Shown here in pieces: positions 1 through 6,538 of a DNA stretch of 16,145 nt. The position numbers were made by a program, and so were the translations under genes. The stretch is from contig CALIRS010000196.1 in assembly GCA_938042205.1 (NCBI GenBank), forward strand, positions 1 to 16,145, read 5' to 3'. The DNA comes from an uncultured bacterium. Its GTDB lineage: Bacteria > Actinomycetota > Aquicultoria > SKW223. Numbering within the stretch: position 1 is the stretch's first letter; each line of letters opens with the position of its first letter. The notes under the pieces were generated by a model that made no database searches, was not told where the DNA came from, and saw nothing but the letters and a program-made list of their open reading frames with translations.

Positions 1-380
1 GTCCATGCATGCGTACTAGCGAGCATGCGCCGATAATCGCCGTTAGCCAGAGCCTTGGTGAAGGCGATCAAAAGTGGCATGAACTCAGGCGGACATCCGG
101 CCATTACCCCATTAACAATTTTTTCAAGTTTCTCACGGGAAACAGGTCTCTTTACCGTAGCTCTGGCAAGCCCTTTGAGTAGCTTTCCTCTGTCAAAAGG
201 CTCCCGACTTCCATCCTTCTTGACTACAGTGAGAAGCATACTTGCTTCTCTACGCTCATATGTAGTAAATCTTTTTCCGCACCTCTGGCACTCTCTTCTT
301 CTTCGTATGGTATATCCATCTTCGACAGGTCTTGAATCAAGCACGCTGCTATCAGGTTCTCCACAAAAAGGACAGCGCAT
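1..380 (-). CDS. nrdR: NrdR repressor, N-terminal part, with heterologous 3' sequence (partial)
   Basis: NrdR is the ATP-cone repressor of ribonucleotide reductase genes. Seen: a zinc ribbon with Cys3, Cys6, Cys31 and Cys34, the family signatures IRRRRECQRC (25-34) and RFTTYE (37-42), then the first half of the ATP-cone (REPFDRGKLL 59-68, KRPVS 77-81). The ATG at 378-380 is preceded by AAGGTGAG. After about residue 89 the homology to NrdR ends. The expected second half of the cone is replaced by a peptide containing AGCPPEF (95-100 region), which resembles the AGC-PEY core of UGSC-type (seleno)proteins. The frame stays open to the window edge. GC content also changes here (60/107 bases in 1-107 against 37/93 in 108-200). 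The N-terminal identity is secure; the natural C-terminus is not in this window. Confidence 0.85.
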   Translation of the reverse strand, partial: MRCPFCGEPDSSVLDSRPVEDGYTIRRRRECQRCGKRFTTYERREASMLLTVVKKDGSREPFDRGKLLKGLARATVKRPVSREKLEKIVNGVMAGCPPEFMPLLIAFTKALANGDYRRMLASTHAW

Positions 381-458
381 CGCTCACCTTCTTTTCTTAA
401 CTATTTTACTGAAAATATCGAAATGATGCTTCCGTTCTTGTTAGAAGTAACCAATAGT

Positions 459-464
459 TATAAA
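459..464 (+). promoter_or_regulatory. Possible -10 box just upstream of the deacetylase start
   Basis: TATAAA at 459-464, with TTGTTA at 438-443 as a possible -35 (15-bp spacer, short). It lies only 10 bases before the ATG at 475, which has no Shine-Dalgarno sequence, so the message could be almost leaderless. Seen by eye only. Confidence 0.3.
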
Positions 465-474
465 TTTATGCGGT

Positions 475-1575
475 ATGTTTACTCTAAAAGAAAACAGTAT
501 TGCCATAATCCTGATATTGATAACAATAGCTCTGTGGATATTCGGCTGGCTGCGTCTTGTAACCATACCCGTCTCTGTAAATGGAATAAGAATCTACGTC
601 AGATATGGAGAATCTGTTAGAAATGCCATCATAAATGCCGGTTATAAAATTAATTATGGAAAAACGCTTGCAGTAAATGGTTCCGTAATTAAAGGAAGAC
701 AGGGGAAGCCACCAATCGTCTATTTCAATAAAAACATTGTCAGTTTCAATTACCCGATTAAAACTCCAGGTTCACTCACCTATATAAGTGGTAGAGATAT
801 TTACGAACCTCACGAGCACCGGTATGAAATCTTTCAAAAGGAACCCATCGTTATCGGTAACGGACCTTTTGTTAAACTTGAATCGATTCAGACAGGCGGA
901 CTTCGCGAAGTAATAGCTGGAAAAATCTCAGGAAAGAAAATAATAGTTGAACTCAGGGCAGCAAAACCAGCAGTATATAAAAAAACTGATGGAAGCAATC
1001 AGAAACTATGCGCGCTTACATTTGATGATGGACCCTCAATTTATACAAAACCAATTCTGAAAATACTGGATACATATGGTGTAAAAGCTACATTCTTTTT
1101 GATTGGAAAACATGTTGAAAAATATCCGGATATAGCTCGCCTGGTGGTATCAAAAGGACATACCATCGGAAACCACACATACTCACACCCTCCACTTGGA
1201 AAAATTTCTTCAAGTGAAGTAAAGCGTGAAATAGCTCTGGCTGAAAAAGCTATTTTTAAAGCTACCGGAGTCAAACCAGTGTGGTTTAGGCCACCCATGA
1301 GGAGCCTCAGCTATGACATTTTTGTTATTTCTGAAAAAGCAGGTTTGAAAATCGTTCTCTGGGATGTTGACCCTTCCGACTGGAAAAAACCTGGTAGCTC
1401 AGTTATTTACACTGAAGTGGTCAAATCGGTAAAACCAAACTCAGTGGTTCTTCTTCACGACGGTGGTGGGAACAGAACCCAGACCATTTCAGCCCTTCCA
1501 GCAATAATTGAAGCTTTGCAGAGAAAAGGCTACGTATTCGTTCCCCTCGATTTCTTTCTCAAGAAAAAGGTTTAA
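475..1575 (+). CDS. Membrane-anchored NodB-type polysaccharide deacetylase
   Basis: Predicted metal-dependent deacetylase of N-acetylated cell-wall or capsule glycans, acting outside the membrane (carbohydrate esterase family 4). The 366 aa protein has a short cytoplasmic start, one transmembrane segment (about 9-30), an uncharacterised beta-rich linker (about 31-175), then the NodB domain. Motifs: TFDDGP (182-187), NHTYSH (233-238, metal histidines 234 and 238), RPPM (272-275), DPSDW (299-303), LLHD (326-329). The usual RPPYG reads RPPMR here. The linker opening (IPVSVNGIRIYVRYG) recalls small repeat domains of cell-wall proteins, but I cannot assign it. The ATG at 475 is the only possible start after an in-frame stop at 448. 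The 3' end overlaps the convergent cyclo-ligase gene by 17 bases. Substrate unknown. Confidence 0.9.
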   Translation: MFTLKENSIAIILILITIALWIFGWLRLVTIPVSVNGIRIYVRYGESVRNAIINAGYKINYGKTLAVNGSVIKGRQGKPPIVYFNKNIVSFNYPIKTPGSLTYISGRDIYEPHEHRYEIFQKEPIVIGNGPFVKLESIQTGGLREVIAGKISGKKIIVELRAAKPAVYKKTDGSNQKLCALTFDDGPSIYTKPILKILDTYGVKATFFLIGKHVEKYPDIARLVVSKGHTIGNHTYSHPPLGKISSSEVKREIALAEKAIFKATGVKPVWFRPPMRSLSYDIFVISEKAGLKIVLWDVDPSDWKKPGSSVIYTEVVKSVKPNSVVLLHDGGGNRTQTISALPAIIEALQRKGYVFVPLDFFLKKKV

Positions 1576-2143
1576 TAAGAATTACTTCCTTCTCTGTAAT
1601 TATTGCATCTACCCGGGCATCATGGGCTTCAGCCGGCAAATTCTCCTCTACTATCTGTAAAGAAAAAGCAAGGCCAATTTTATAAGTCTTTTCAGGTAAA
1701 GTTTTGAGGTATGCATCAAAATTTCCTCCACCGTATCCGATACGCCATCCCAGCCTATCAAATGCTACCCCAGGACAAATGACAACATCAGGATATACCC
1801 TTTCTGGCTTGGCTTCCCTGGGAACTGAAATTCCTTTGTAACCGAAAACTAAATCAGTCAGGCTTTCAACCCTTGAGATTTCAAATCCGCGTCTTTTAGG
1901 GACGGTAACTGGCGCCAGCACTGTGATACCTTTTTCAAGCATCCAGGATATTAAAGCCTGTGTTTCTACCTCAGACCGGTAAGAGATATAACAAACTACC
2001 CGCTCTGGCCTCATAATCCTTAGAATATTTGCTGCCTTTTCCTGAATCGCAAAACTAGATCTTTTACGAGAAAGAAAATCAAGATTTGCTCTTGCCTTCA
2101 AAAGACGTTTTCTGATGTCTTCTTTTTCTTGCCTGGTCTTCAA
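1559..2143 (-). CDS. 5-formyltetrahydrofolate cyclo-ligase
   Basis: Converts 5-formyl-THF with ATP to 5,10-methenyl-THF, returning an inhibitory folate to the one-carbon pool. Motifs (numbered from the longest frame, beginning at 2170): SYRSEVET (63-70, folate side), PGVAFDRLGWRIGYGGGNFD (133-152, the nucleotide/phosphate loop; the family usually reads GYGGGYYDRYL) and HDARVDAIITE (183-193). Start choice: the open frame begins at a TTG at 2170 inside the upstream gene. A TTG at 2143 gives an N-terminus (KTRQEKEDIRKRL) that matches the family and avoids the overlap. Neither has a good ribosome site, so translation may be coupled to the RAM-domain gene just upstream. The family is certain, the start is not. 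Confidence 0.9.
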   Translation of the reverse strand: MKTRQEKEDIRKRLLKARANLDFLSRKRSSFAIQEKAANILRIMRPERVVCYISYRSEVETQALISWMLEKGITVLAPVTVPKRRGFEISRVESLTDLVFGYKGISVPREAKPERVYPDVVICPGVAFDRLGWRIGYGGGNFDAYLKTLPEKTYKIGLAFSLQIVEENLPAEAHDARVDAIITEKEVILIKPFS

Positions 2144-2153
2144 GGTAAAAAAA

Positions 2154-2387
2154 TTAGAGCTCAACCACAAGCGCAGTTAGTGTTCTTTCAACTCCTTCAA
2201 TAGTTTGAATCTCCGCTACCACTGACTTTCCTATGGCATCAGCATTCTCTTTTTCCACTTTTGCAATAATGTCATACGGACCCGTAACTGCGTTTGCATC
2301 AACAACACCTGGAACATTTCTGATTCCATCAAGGACTGTTTTTACAAAACCTGGCTCGACAGTGGTTAAAACGTATGCAATTGCCAT
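2154..2387 (-). CDS. Stand-alone Lrp/AsnC ligand-binding (RAM) domain protein
   Basis: A 77 aa protein consisting only of the RAM ligand-binding/oligomerisation fold of Lrp/AsnC regulators, with no DNA-binding helix-turn-helix. Seen: the beta-alpha-beta pattern with VPGVVDANAVTGPYDIIAKV (25-44), typical of the family, and a second half ending IEGVERTLTALVV. The ATG at 2385-2387 has a strong ribosome site (AGGAGGGG) in the preceding 20 bases. It is followed in the same direction by the cyclo-ligase and probably forms a two-gene operon with it. Such solo RAM proteins are thought to bind small effectors such as amino acids or to modulate full-length Lrp proteins. No ligand can be deduced here. 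Confidence 0.88.
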   Translation of the reverse strand: MAIAYVLTTVEPGFVKTVLDGIRNVPGVVDANAVTGPYDIIAKVEKENADAIGKSVVAEIQTIEGVERTLTALVVEL

Positions 2388-2476
2388 CTATTACCCCCCT
2401 CCTTTCATAAATAGCATAAAACAAATCGATTCTTTTGTTTATCCTATTTTAACGTATTTTGATACACTTTATTCCC

Positions 2477-3007
2477 GTGACAGAGAAATCTGAAGAATTG
2501 CTTGATCAAAAAAGAAGAGATGACTTAGAGAAAGCGATTTCTTATTTAAGCGAGTTAAGAGAAAAGGAATATATCTTTTTTTCTTTCGATTCTCTGGAAG
2601 ATACCAGGTTATTGTTCATCATTGAAGATCCGGCAGACCCTAACTTAAAAACACCTTTTAGAACCAGGGTTTTAGATTTCTTAGAAAGACAGATCAAAAA
2701 AATGAATCTTACTGACTCCAGATATTCAGTAATTTTTTACGATCGCAAAATCTTAAATAAGAAGCTTGAAATAATGCATGAAATAATTATCCTGGTTTCA
2801 GCTGTGAAACCACGAAATACTTTCATAATCTTTACAGGAAAGATGGAACTGCTTGAAGAAAGTCTTCAGAAGCACTTTTCAAAAAGCAAAAGAGGAGAAT
2901 TTATTCTCGGTAAATCACGAATAATCATATTTCCAGACCTACTTGAGACTCTAAAGCAAAAATCTTATAGAAAACTTCTCAAAGAATTTCTTCTACAGGT
3001 TACTTAA
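2477..3007 (+). CDS. Hypothetical protein, unrecognised family
   Basis: I do not recognise this protein. From the GTG at 2477 it has 176 aa; a TTG at 2459 would add six residues. No ribosome site precedes either start. The composition is charged and rich in Lys, Glu, Ile and Leu. An N-terminal helix rich in charged residues (KSEELLDQKRRDDLEKAI) is followed by alternating hydrophobic strands (YIFFSF, RLLFIIEDP, YSVIFYD, IIILVSAV, FIIFTG, RIIIFP) and a basic C-terminal helix. This suggests a soluble alpha/beta fold. No signal peptide, membrane segment or cysteine cluster is visible. It is divergent from the RAM-domain gene and convergent with the HAD gene (8-base gap), so it is probably transcribed alone. 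The long frame and its codon pattern support a real gene. Confidence 0.65.
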   Translation: MTEKSEELLDQKRRDDLEKAISYLSELREKEYIFFSFDSLEDTRLLFIIEDPADPNLKTPFRTRVLDFLERQIKKMNLTDSRYSVIFYDRKILNKKLEIMHEIIILVSAVKPRNTFIIFTGKMELLEESLQKHFSKSKRGEFILGKSRIIIFPDLLETLKQKSYRKLLKEFLLQVT

Positions 3008-3015
3008 CAAGATGG

Positions 3016-3492
3016 CTATCTGCGCAATGTTCCGATAATTCTTTTTGTATAAACGAACAGCTCAAATAACTCAACAGTACTTTTCACCACAATATCAGCA
3101 GAATCTAGAACCCCGGGAACGGCTCCTTCTCCATCGAAAACTGCGATTCCAAGAGCTGAGCAAGAAAGCATTAGTTTGTCATTAGCACCGTTTCCTGCAG
3201 TAGCTGTTTCATTCGCTCCTAATTCAAGCAATACAGTTAATTTTTGCCACGCCTCATTTCCTGGTCTTATAACAATTAGCTCAGGTTTAATAAGATCAAT
3301 GACTTCCTTTGAAACAGGATTGGTAGCTGCTGTAATTATATATGGCTTTAAATGATATTTGCCTACTACCTTGCTGCAAAGAAACAATGCCTGCTCATCA
3401 ACCTTACCGTCGAGCGCCAGAGTTCCATTAAAGTCAAGCAAAAGATTCTTTATAGAAAGTTTTCCCCAACCTGGGATCTCAAGCTCAAACAT
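3016..3492 (-). CDS. Soluble P-type-ATPase-like HAD protein (COG4087 type)
   Basis: A compact HAD-fold protein of 158 aa without a cap domain, resembling the catalytic core of P-type ATPases without membrane parts. Motif I is LLLDFNGTLALDG (17-29), with nucleophile Asp20 and Asn22 where phosphatases carry the acid/base Asp. Motif II region is YIITAAT (51-57). A Lys at 84 could serve as motif III, and motif IV is GNGANDKLML (100-109). The C-terminus (KRIIGTLRR) also matches the family. The role of this family is unclear; substitution of the second Asp suggests slow dephosphorylation or a regulatory role (inference). The ATG at 3492 has no Shine-Dalgarno sequence, but TATTAT on the minus strand (3505-3500) ends seven bases before it, so the start may be leaderless. 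Confidence 0.82.
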   Translation of the reverse strand: MFELEIPGWGKLSIKNLLLDFNGTLALDGKVDEQALFLCSKVVGKYHLKPYIITAATNPVSKEVIDLIKPELIVIRPGNEAWQKLTVLLELGANETATAGNGANDKLMLSCSALGIAVFDGEGAVPGVLDSADIVVKSTVELFELFVYTKRIIGTLRR

Positions 3493-3612
3493 ATCAACAA
3501 TAATACACCAAAAATTTTATATAAAAACAGAAAAGTATCTTGACAATAAAATCTTATATGATATTTTTAAAAATGTTAAAATATATTATGTTACGTGCTC
3601 CAAATATTAACC

Positions 3613-3633
3613 CTTGACAATTATACTATCAAG
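3613..3633 (+). promoter_or_regulatory. HAIR-like operator for HspR
   Basis: Inverted repeat CTTGA-N11-TCAAG, 21 bases in total. The known HAIR consensus bound by HspR is CTTGAGT-N7-ACTCAAG, also 21 bases. The outer five bases of both arms match and the inner two of each arm do not (CA and TA). It overlaps the -35 box of the hsp20 promoter, and an hspR gene lies immediately downstream of hsp20, which supports the assignment. Confidence 0.65.
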
Positions 3634-3644
3634 TTTATTAAAAT
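3614..3644 (+). promoter_or_regulatory. Predicted hsp20 promoter
   Basis: A perfect -35 TTGACA at 3614-3619 with TAAAAT at 3639-3644 as the likely -10 (19-base spacer, slightly long; TATTAA at 3636-3641 would give 16). It lies 40-70 bases ahead of the hsp20 start and overlaps the HAIR-like repeat, so HspR binding would block RNA polymerase. Confidence 0.5.
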
Positions 3645-3683
3645 ATAGATATAAGAAAATATAAGCATAGGGAGGTGAGAGTG

Positions 3684-4127
3684 ATGCTTAAAAGATTTGA
3701 TCCATGGAGGGAACTTTTCACCCTTCGTGACGAAATAGAGCACATTTTTGACAGATTCTTTGGAGAAACGCTTCCAGTTACCAGGGAAGAGGTATCGTGG
3801 TATCCAGCACTGGATATGTACGAGACTGATAATGAGCTGGTGATAAAAGCGGAGCTTCCTGGCATCGAGTCGAAAGATGTCGATATCACTCTCAGTGATA
3901 ATACCCTGACTATCAAAGGCGAAAGGAAGAAATCGGAAGAAGTTAAAGGTGAAAATTACTACCGTCGAGAAGTGTCATATGGATCATTCCAGCGCGCCGT
4001 CAATCTTCCAGTGTCTGTAAACACTGAAAAAATCAAAGCCACCTTCAAGAATGGGATTTTAGAAATCAAACTGGAGAAAGAAAAGCCTGCTAAAGGTATC
4101 AAGATTGACATTAAAGAAGAGAAGTAG
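3684..4127 (+). CDS. Small heat-shock protein, Hsp20/alpha-crystallin family
   Basis: An ATP-independent holdase that binds unfolding proteins in the cytoplasm and forms large oligomers. The 147 aa protein has an N-terminal arm (1-38), an alpha-crystallin domain (about 39-132) with the ELPG turn (57-60) and the C-terminal signature FKNGILEIKL (121-130), and a short tail with an I-K-I motif (139-141) for oligomer contacts. Start: a GTG at 3675 lies within the ribosome site itself; the ATG at 3684 is correctly spaced after GGAGGTGAG (3671-3679). It heads a two-gene unit with hspR and carries a HAIR-like operator upstream, so heat-inducible control by HspR is expected. Family assignment is secure. 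Confidence 0.95.
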   Translation: MLKRFDPWRELFTLRDEIEHIFDRFFGETLPVTREEVSWYPALDMYETDNELVIKAELPGIESKDVDITLSDNTLTIKGERKKSEEVKGENYYRREVSYGSFQRAVNLPVSVNTEKIKATFKNGILEIKLEKEKPAKGIKIDIKEEK

Positions 4128-4138
4128 TTTCTCCCTCT

Positions 4139-4175
4139 GAAAGGGGCACACAAAAAAGTGTGCCCTTTCTTTTTT
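4139..4175 (+). terminator. Rho-independent terminator between hsp20 and hspR
   Basis: GAAAGGGGCACAC, a six-A loop, then GTGTGCCCTTTC (one bulged G) followed by a run of T. The Shine-Dalgarno sequence of hspR (AAGGTG, 4175-4180) starts directly at the end of the T run. Confidence 0.85.
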
Positions 4176-4186
4176 AAGGTGAAAAA

Positions 4187-4480
4187 ATGGTTGAAAAAAT
4201 AGACGAAACAACTCCTCTTTATGTTATTAGTGTAGCGGCAAGGCTTGCGGGTGTACATCCGCAGACACTTCGCACTTATGAAAGAGCTAAAATAATTTTG
4301 CCTGCAAGAACTACTGGAAATTTGCGCCTTTATAGCCTCAGGGACATAAAACGAGTTAAAGAGGCACGTCGAATCATTCGCAAGTATGGCGTTAATCTTT
4401 CAGGCGCTCGCTTCATTATTAAACTGGAAGAAGAAGTGGAAAGTTTAAGAAAAAAGATTAAAGATTTTGAAAAGAAATAA
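4187..4480 (+). CDS. hspR: HspR-type MerR-family heat-shock repressor
   Basis: A repressor of chaperone genes that binds HAIR inverted repeats. The 97 aa protein has a MerR-type winged helix-turn-helix: YVISVAARLAGVHPQTLRTY (12-31) is the HspR signature, and the wing region is PARTTGNLRLYS (39-50). A C-terminal charged helix (LEEEVESLRKKIKDF) is likely the coiled coil for dimerisation. The ATG at 4187 follows AAGGTG with a six-base spacer. It lies 59 bases after hsp20, with a terminator hairpin filling the gap and no obvious promoter of its own. Expression therefore probably depends on readthrough from hsp20, giving negative feedback through the HAIR-like site at 3613. HspR genes are more often linked to dnaK-grpE-dnaJ; here the partner is hsp20. 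Confidence 0.9.
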   Translation: MVEKIDETTPLYVISVAARLAGVHPQTLRTYERAKIILPARTTGNLRLYSLRDIKRVKEARRIIRKYGVNLSGARFIIKLEEEVESLRKKIKDFEKK

Positions 4481-4503
4481 TGAGCATAAAATTTAAACAG
4501 AAA

Positions 4504-5532
4504 TTATTTCACAATTTTTACCCAATCGCCTTCAGGATAAATATATATTTCCTTTTCAGGAGTAATCATTATCACTTTCAACCTGTTTTTCCTGGCAAAT
4601 TGCAGACCTTCTTTTTCCCCCATAACAAAGATTGCTGTTGAAAGTGCATCTGTCTCAGCTGCTGATCTCTTTGAAACCACAGTGACAGAAGCAAGTCCCC
4701 CTGCAGGATAACCAGTTACAGGATCAAGTACGTGATGATATCTTTTCCCATCAACTTCAAAAAATTTCTGATAATCGCCAGTAGTAGAAACAGTTTCGCC
4801 GCTCCTTGTACGTATCACTGCTATCAGCCCCTGCCCACGTGGATTTTCAATACCAACTTGAAAGTTTTCACCATTTTTACTCCCGTTAACCAGCGTGCTT
4901 GATACTGAATTAATTAAGAAATCCCGATGCCCTTTTTTTCTAAGTAAGCTGCCAGCGACATCGATTGCATATCCTTTGGCAATGGCTCCTAAATCGATTG
5001 AAACTCCTGGAGGAGCAAAAACTTTTCCATTAGAAACAAAGACTTTTTTATATGAAGTATGGCGAAGCGCCTCTTTAATTTCCTCCTGTGCCGGAATTCT
5101 TCCTCCATGCGCAAAATCCCAGATTGTGATCAGCCTACCTACAGTGAAGTCAAACTTTCCGCCACTCATTTCAGACATTTCTAAAGATAAAATAAGCAAC
5201 TTTTCAAGCGTTTCAGATACCGGATATCCCGATAAAGCGTCTCCTCTGGATATCGCGTCATTAAGCCTTGACAATTCACTTTCGGGGTCGAAATAATTAA
5301 CTGTCTTTTCAAATCTTTTAAGAAAGTTAATGACCTGTGTAACATCTTTTTCGTTCTTAGCCTCAGAAAATAAGTCATATATTCTTACAGTGACAAGAGT
5401 ATCCAGAGCAAAAAAAGATTTCTCAAAGCTACGACCTCTGTTATCCAGCCAGAAGTAAAAAAATATCAGAAAAAGGAATATCGTTACTGCTAAAATTGTC
5501 ACCAAATTTCTTTTATTAAACAAGGTTGCCAT
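4504..5532 (-). CDS. apbE: FAD:protein FMN transferase (ApbE), membrane-anchored
   Basis: Transfers FMN from FAD to Thr/Ser of target flavoproteins such as Rnf or Nqr subunits, on the outer face of the membrane. From the ATG at 5532 it is 342 aa: one N-terminal membrane segment (10-28), then the ApbE domain. Motifs: FALDTLVTVRIYD (41-53), GGKFDFTVG (124-132), SIDLGAIAKGYAID (178-191, FAD/metal site), STTGDYQKFF (249-258), HHVLDPVTGYP (266-276), ETDALSTAIFVMG (293-305, metal Asp295). The usual Gly-Gly segment near 209 reads NSVSST. The frame could extend to a TTG at 5583, but that reaches into the divergent promoter, so ATG 5532 is preferred. There is no lipobox. It converges on hspR. No obvious target flavoprotein is encoded in the window. 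Confidence 0.93.
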   Translation of the reverse strand: MATLFNKRNLVTILAVTIFLFLIFFYFWLDNRGRSFEKSFFALDTLVTVRIYDLFSEAKNEKDVTQVINFLKRFEKTVNYFDPESELSRLNDAISRGDALSGYPVSETLEKLLILSLEMSEMSGGKFDFTVGRLITIWDFAHGGRIPAQEEIKEALRHTSYKKVFVSNGKVFAPPGVSIDLGAIAKGYAIDVAGSLLRKKGHRDFLINSVSSTLVNGSKNGENFQVGIENPRGQGLIAVIRTRSGETVSTTGDYQKFFEVDGKRYHHVLDPVTGYPAGGLASVTVVSKRSAAETDALSTAIFVMGEKEGLQFARKNRLKVIMITPEKEIYIYPEGDWVKIVK

Positions 5533-5548
5533 ATCTAATTTATCTAAC

Positions 5549-5557
5549 TGGTATAAT
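5549..5557 (+). promoter_or_regulatory. Extended -10 promoter of the activase operon
   Basis: TGGTATAAT: a perfect -10 hexamer (5552-5557) with the TG extension. No good -35 is seen at 17 bases; TTGCCA (5526-5531) is 20 bases away. Transcription would start near 5564, giving a leader of about 24 bases with GGGGG (5576-5580) before the ATG at 5588. Confidence 0.55.
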
Positions 5558-5587
5558 ACAACATATAAAAAGAATGGGGGCAAGCTA

Positions 5588-6538
5588 ATGAGGATTGGGC
5601 TGCCGCGAGGGCTTTTATATTATAAATATCACCCATACTGGGAAACGTTTCTTACAGAAATCGGTTTTGAAGTAGTGGTTTCACCTCCGACTACCCGTAA
5701 GCTTCTTAAAGAAGGTTTGATTCATGCTGAATCGGAAATTTGTCTCCCGGTAAAGGTATTCTACGGGCACGTCGCTTCTTTAATGGAAAAAGTAGATGCT
5801 GTTTTTATTCCCAGAATGGTATCCGTTGAAGGTAAAGCCTACACCTGTCCTAAATTCCTTGGTTTACCGGACATGATAAAAGCCGCATTCCCGAACATCA
5901 GGATCTTTTCGCCAACGATAAACGCTAAAAAGGGGTTCAAAGGATATTACAGGCAACTTCTTTTGTTTGCCCGACAATTCGAAGCCAGTGCTTTTAAAGC
6001 TTTCTCAGCCATAATGGCAGCTGAAAAAAATCAGAAACAATATATGGCACAGCTTTATAAAGGGATAATTCCAGTTAAAAACAACAAGATACCATCGAAT
6101 GGCAATCCTAACATAGATAGTGTCAAAGTTGGTATAGCCGGTCACGCATACAATATATTTGACGATTATCTTTCCGTAGGTTTGATCAAGAAACTAACAG
6201 ACAGAGGCGCCAGTGTAGTTACTCCTGAAAACGTTCCCCAGAAAACCTGGAATAAATATTCTTCCAAATTACCGAAACACCTTTTCTGGACTTATGAAAA
6301 GGAACTCATAGGTGCTTCTCTTTACTGGATTGAAGAACGTCTAATAGATGGACTTATATATGTAATGTCATTTGCTTGCGGTCCTGACTCAATTGTTCAA
6401 TACATTCTTGAAGACGAAGCCCGAAAATATAACATGCCAATTATGCCTTTAATTCTTGATGAACATGCAGGAGAAGCTGGGATAGTTACCCGTGTTGAAG
6501 CTTTTCTGGATATGCTCAGAAAGAAGGTATACGCGTGA
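5588..6538 (+). CDS. Acyl-CoA dehydratase activase-related protein (DUF2229/COG3580)
   Basis: First gene of a three-gene unit related to the 2-hydroxyacyl-CoA dehydratase/BadF system. In many bacteria COG3580, COG3581 and the BadF-type ATPase are fused into one very long protein; here they are separate. 316 aa. Seen: the N-terminal signature MRIGLPRGLLYYKYHPYW; conserved cysteines Cys52 (SEICLPVK), Cys87 (YTCPKF) and Cys264 (SFACGPDS), likely iron-sulfur ligands; and the C-terminal motif LDEHAGEAGIVTRVEAF (290-306), shared with the next gene, so the two are paralogues related to dehydratase subunits. The stop overlaps the next start (GTGA), indicating translational coupling. The enzyme activity of this family is not established; an ATP-driven low-potential reduction is the best inference. 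Confidence 0.88.
   Translation: MRIGLPRGLLYYKYHPYWETFLTEIGFEVVVSPPTTRKLLKEGLIHAESEICLPVKVFYGHVASLMEKVDAVFIPRMVSVEGKAYTCPKFLGLPDMIKAAFPNIRIFSPTINAKKGFKGYYRQLLLFARQFEASAFKAFSAIMAAEKNQKQYMAQLYKGIIPVKNNKIPSNGNPNIDSVKVGIAGHAYNIFDDYLSVGLIKKLTDRGASVVTPENVPQKTWNKYSSKLPKHLFWTYEKELIGASLYWIEERLIDGLIYVMSFACGPDSIVQYILEDEARKYNMPIMPLILDEHAGEAGIVTRVEAFLDMLRKKVYA

Larger units (their letters stand above)
3493..3683. other. AT-rich divergent promoter region (HAD / hsp20)
   Basis: About 190 bases without a gene between the divergent HAD and hsp20 starts, very rich in A and T. It holds two TTGACAAT sequences on the plus strand (from 3540 and from 3614). The second is part of the inverted repeat reported separately. 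The first has only the left half-site (CTTGA, 3539-3543). Confidence 0.6.

Noticed and set aside
55..426. 123-codon plus-strand reading frame
   Set aside because: It runs antisense to the NrdR frame, which has a zinc ribbon and ATP-cone motifs; no ribosome site and no protein-like pattern.
423..620. 65-codon plus-strand reading frame overlapping the deacetylase start
   Set aside because: It overlaps the membrane anchor of the deacetylase in another frame and shows no recognisable protein features.
4481..4503. Terminator between hspR and apbE
   Set aside because: Only 23 bases separate the convergent stops and no stem-loop is visible.
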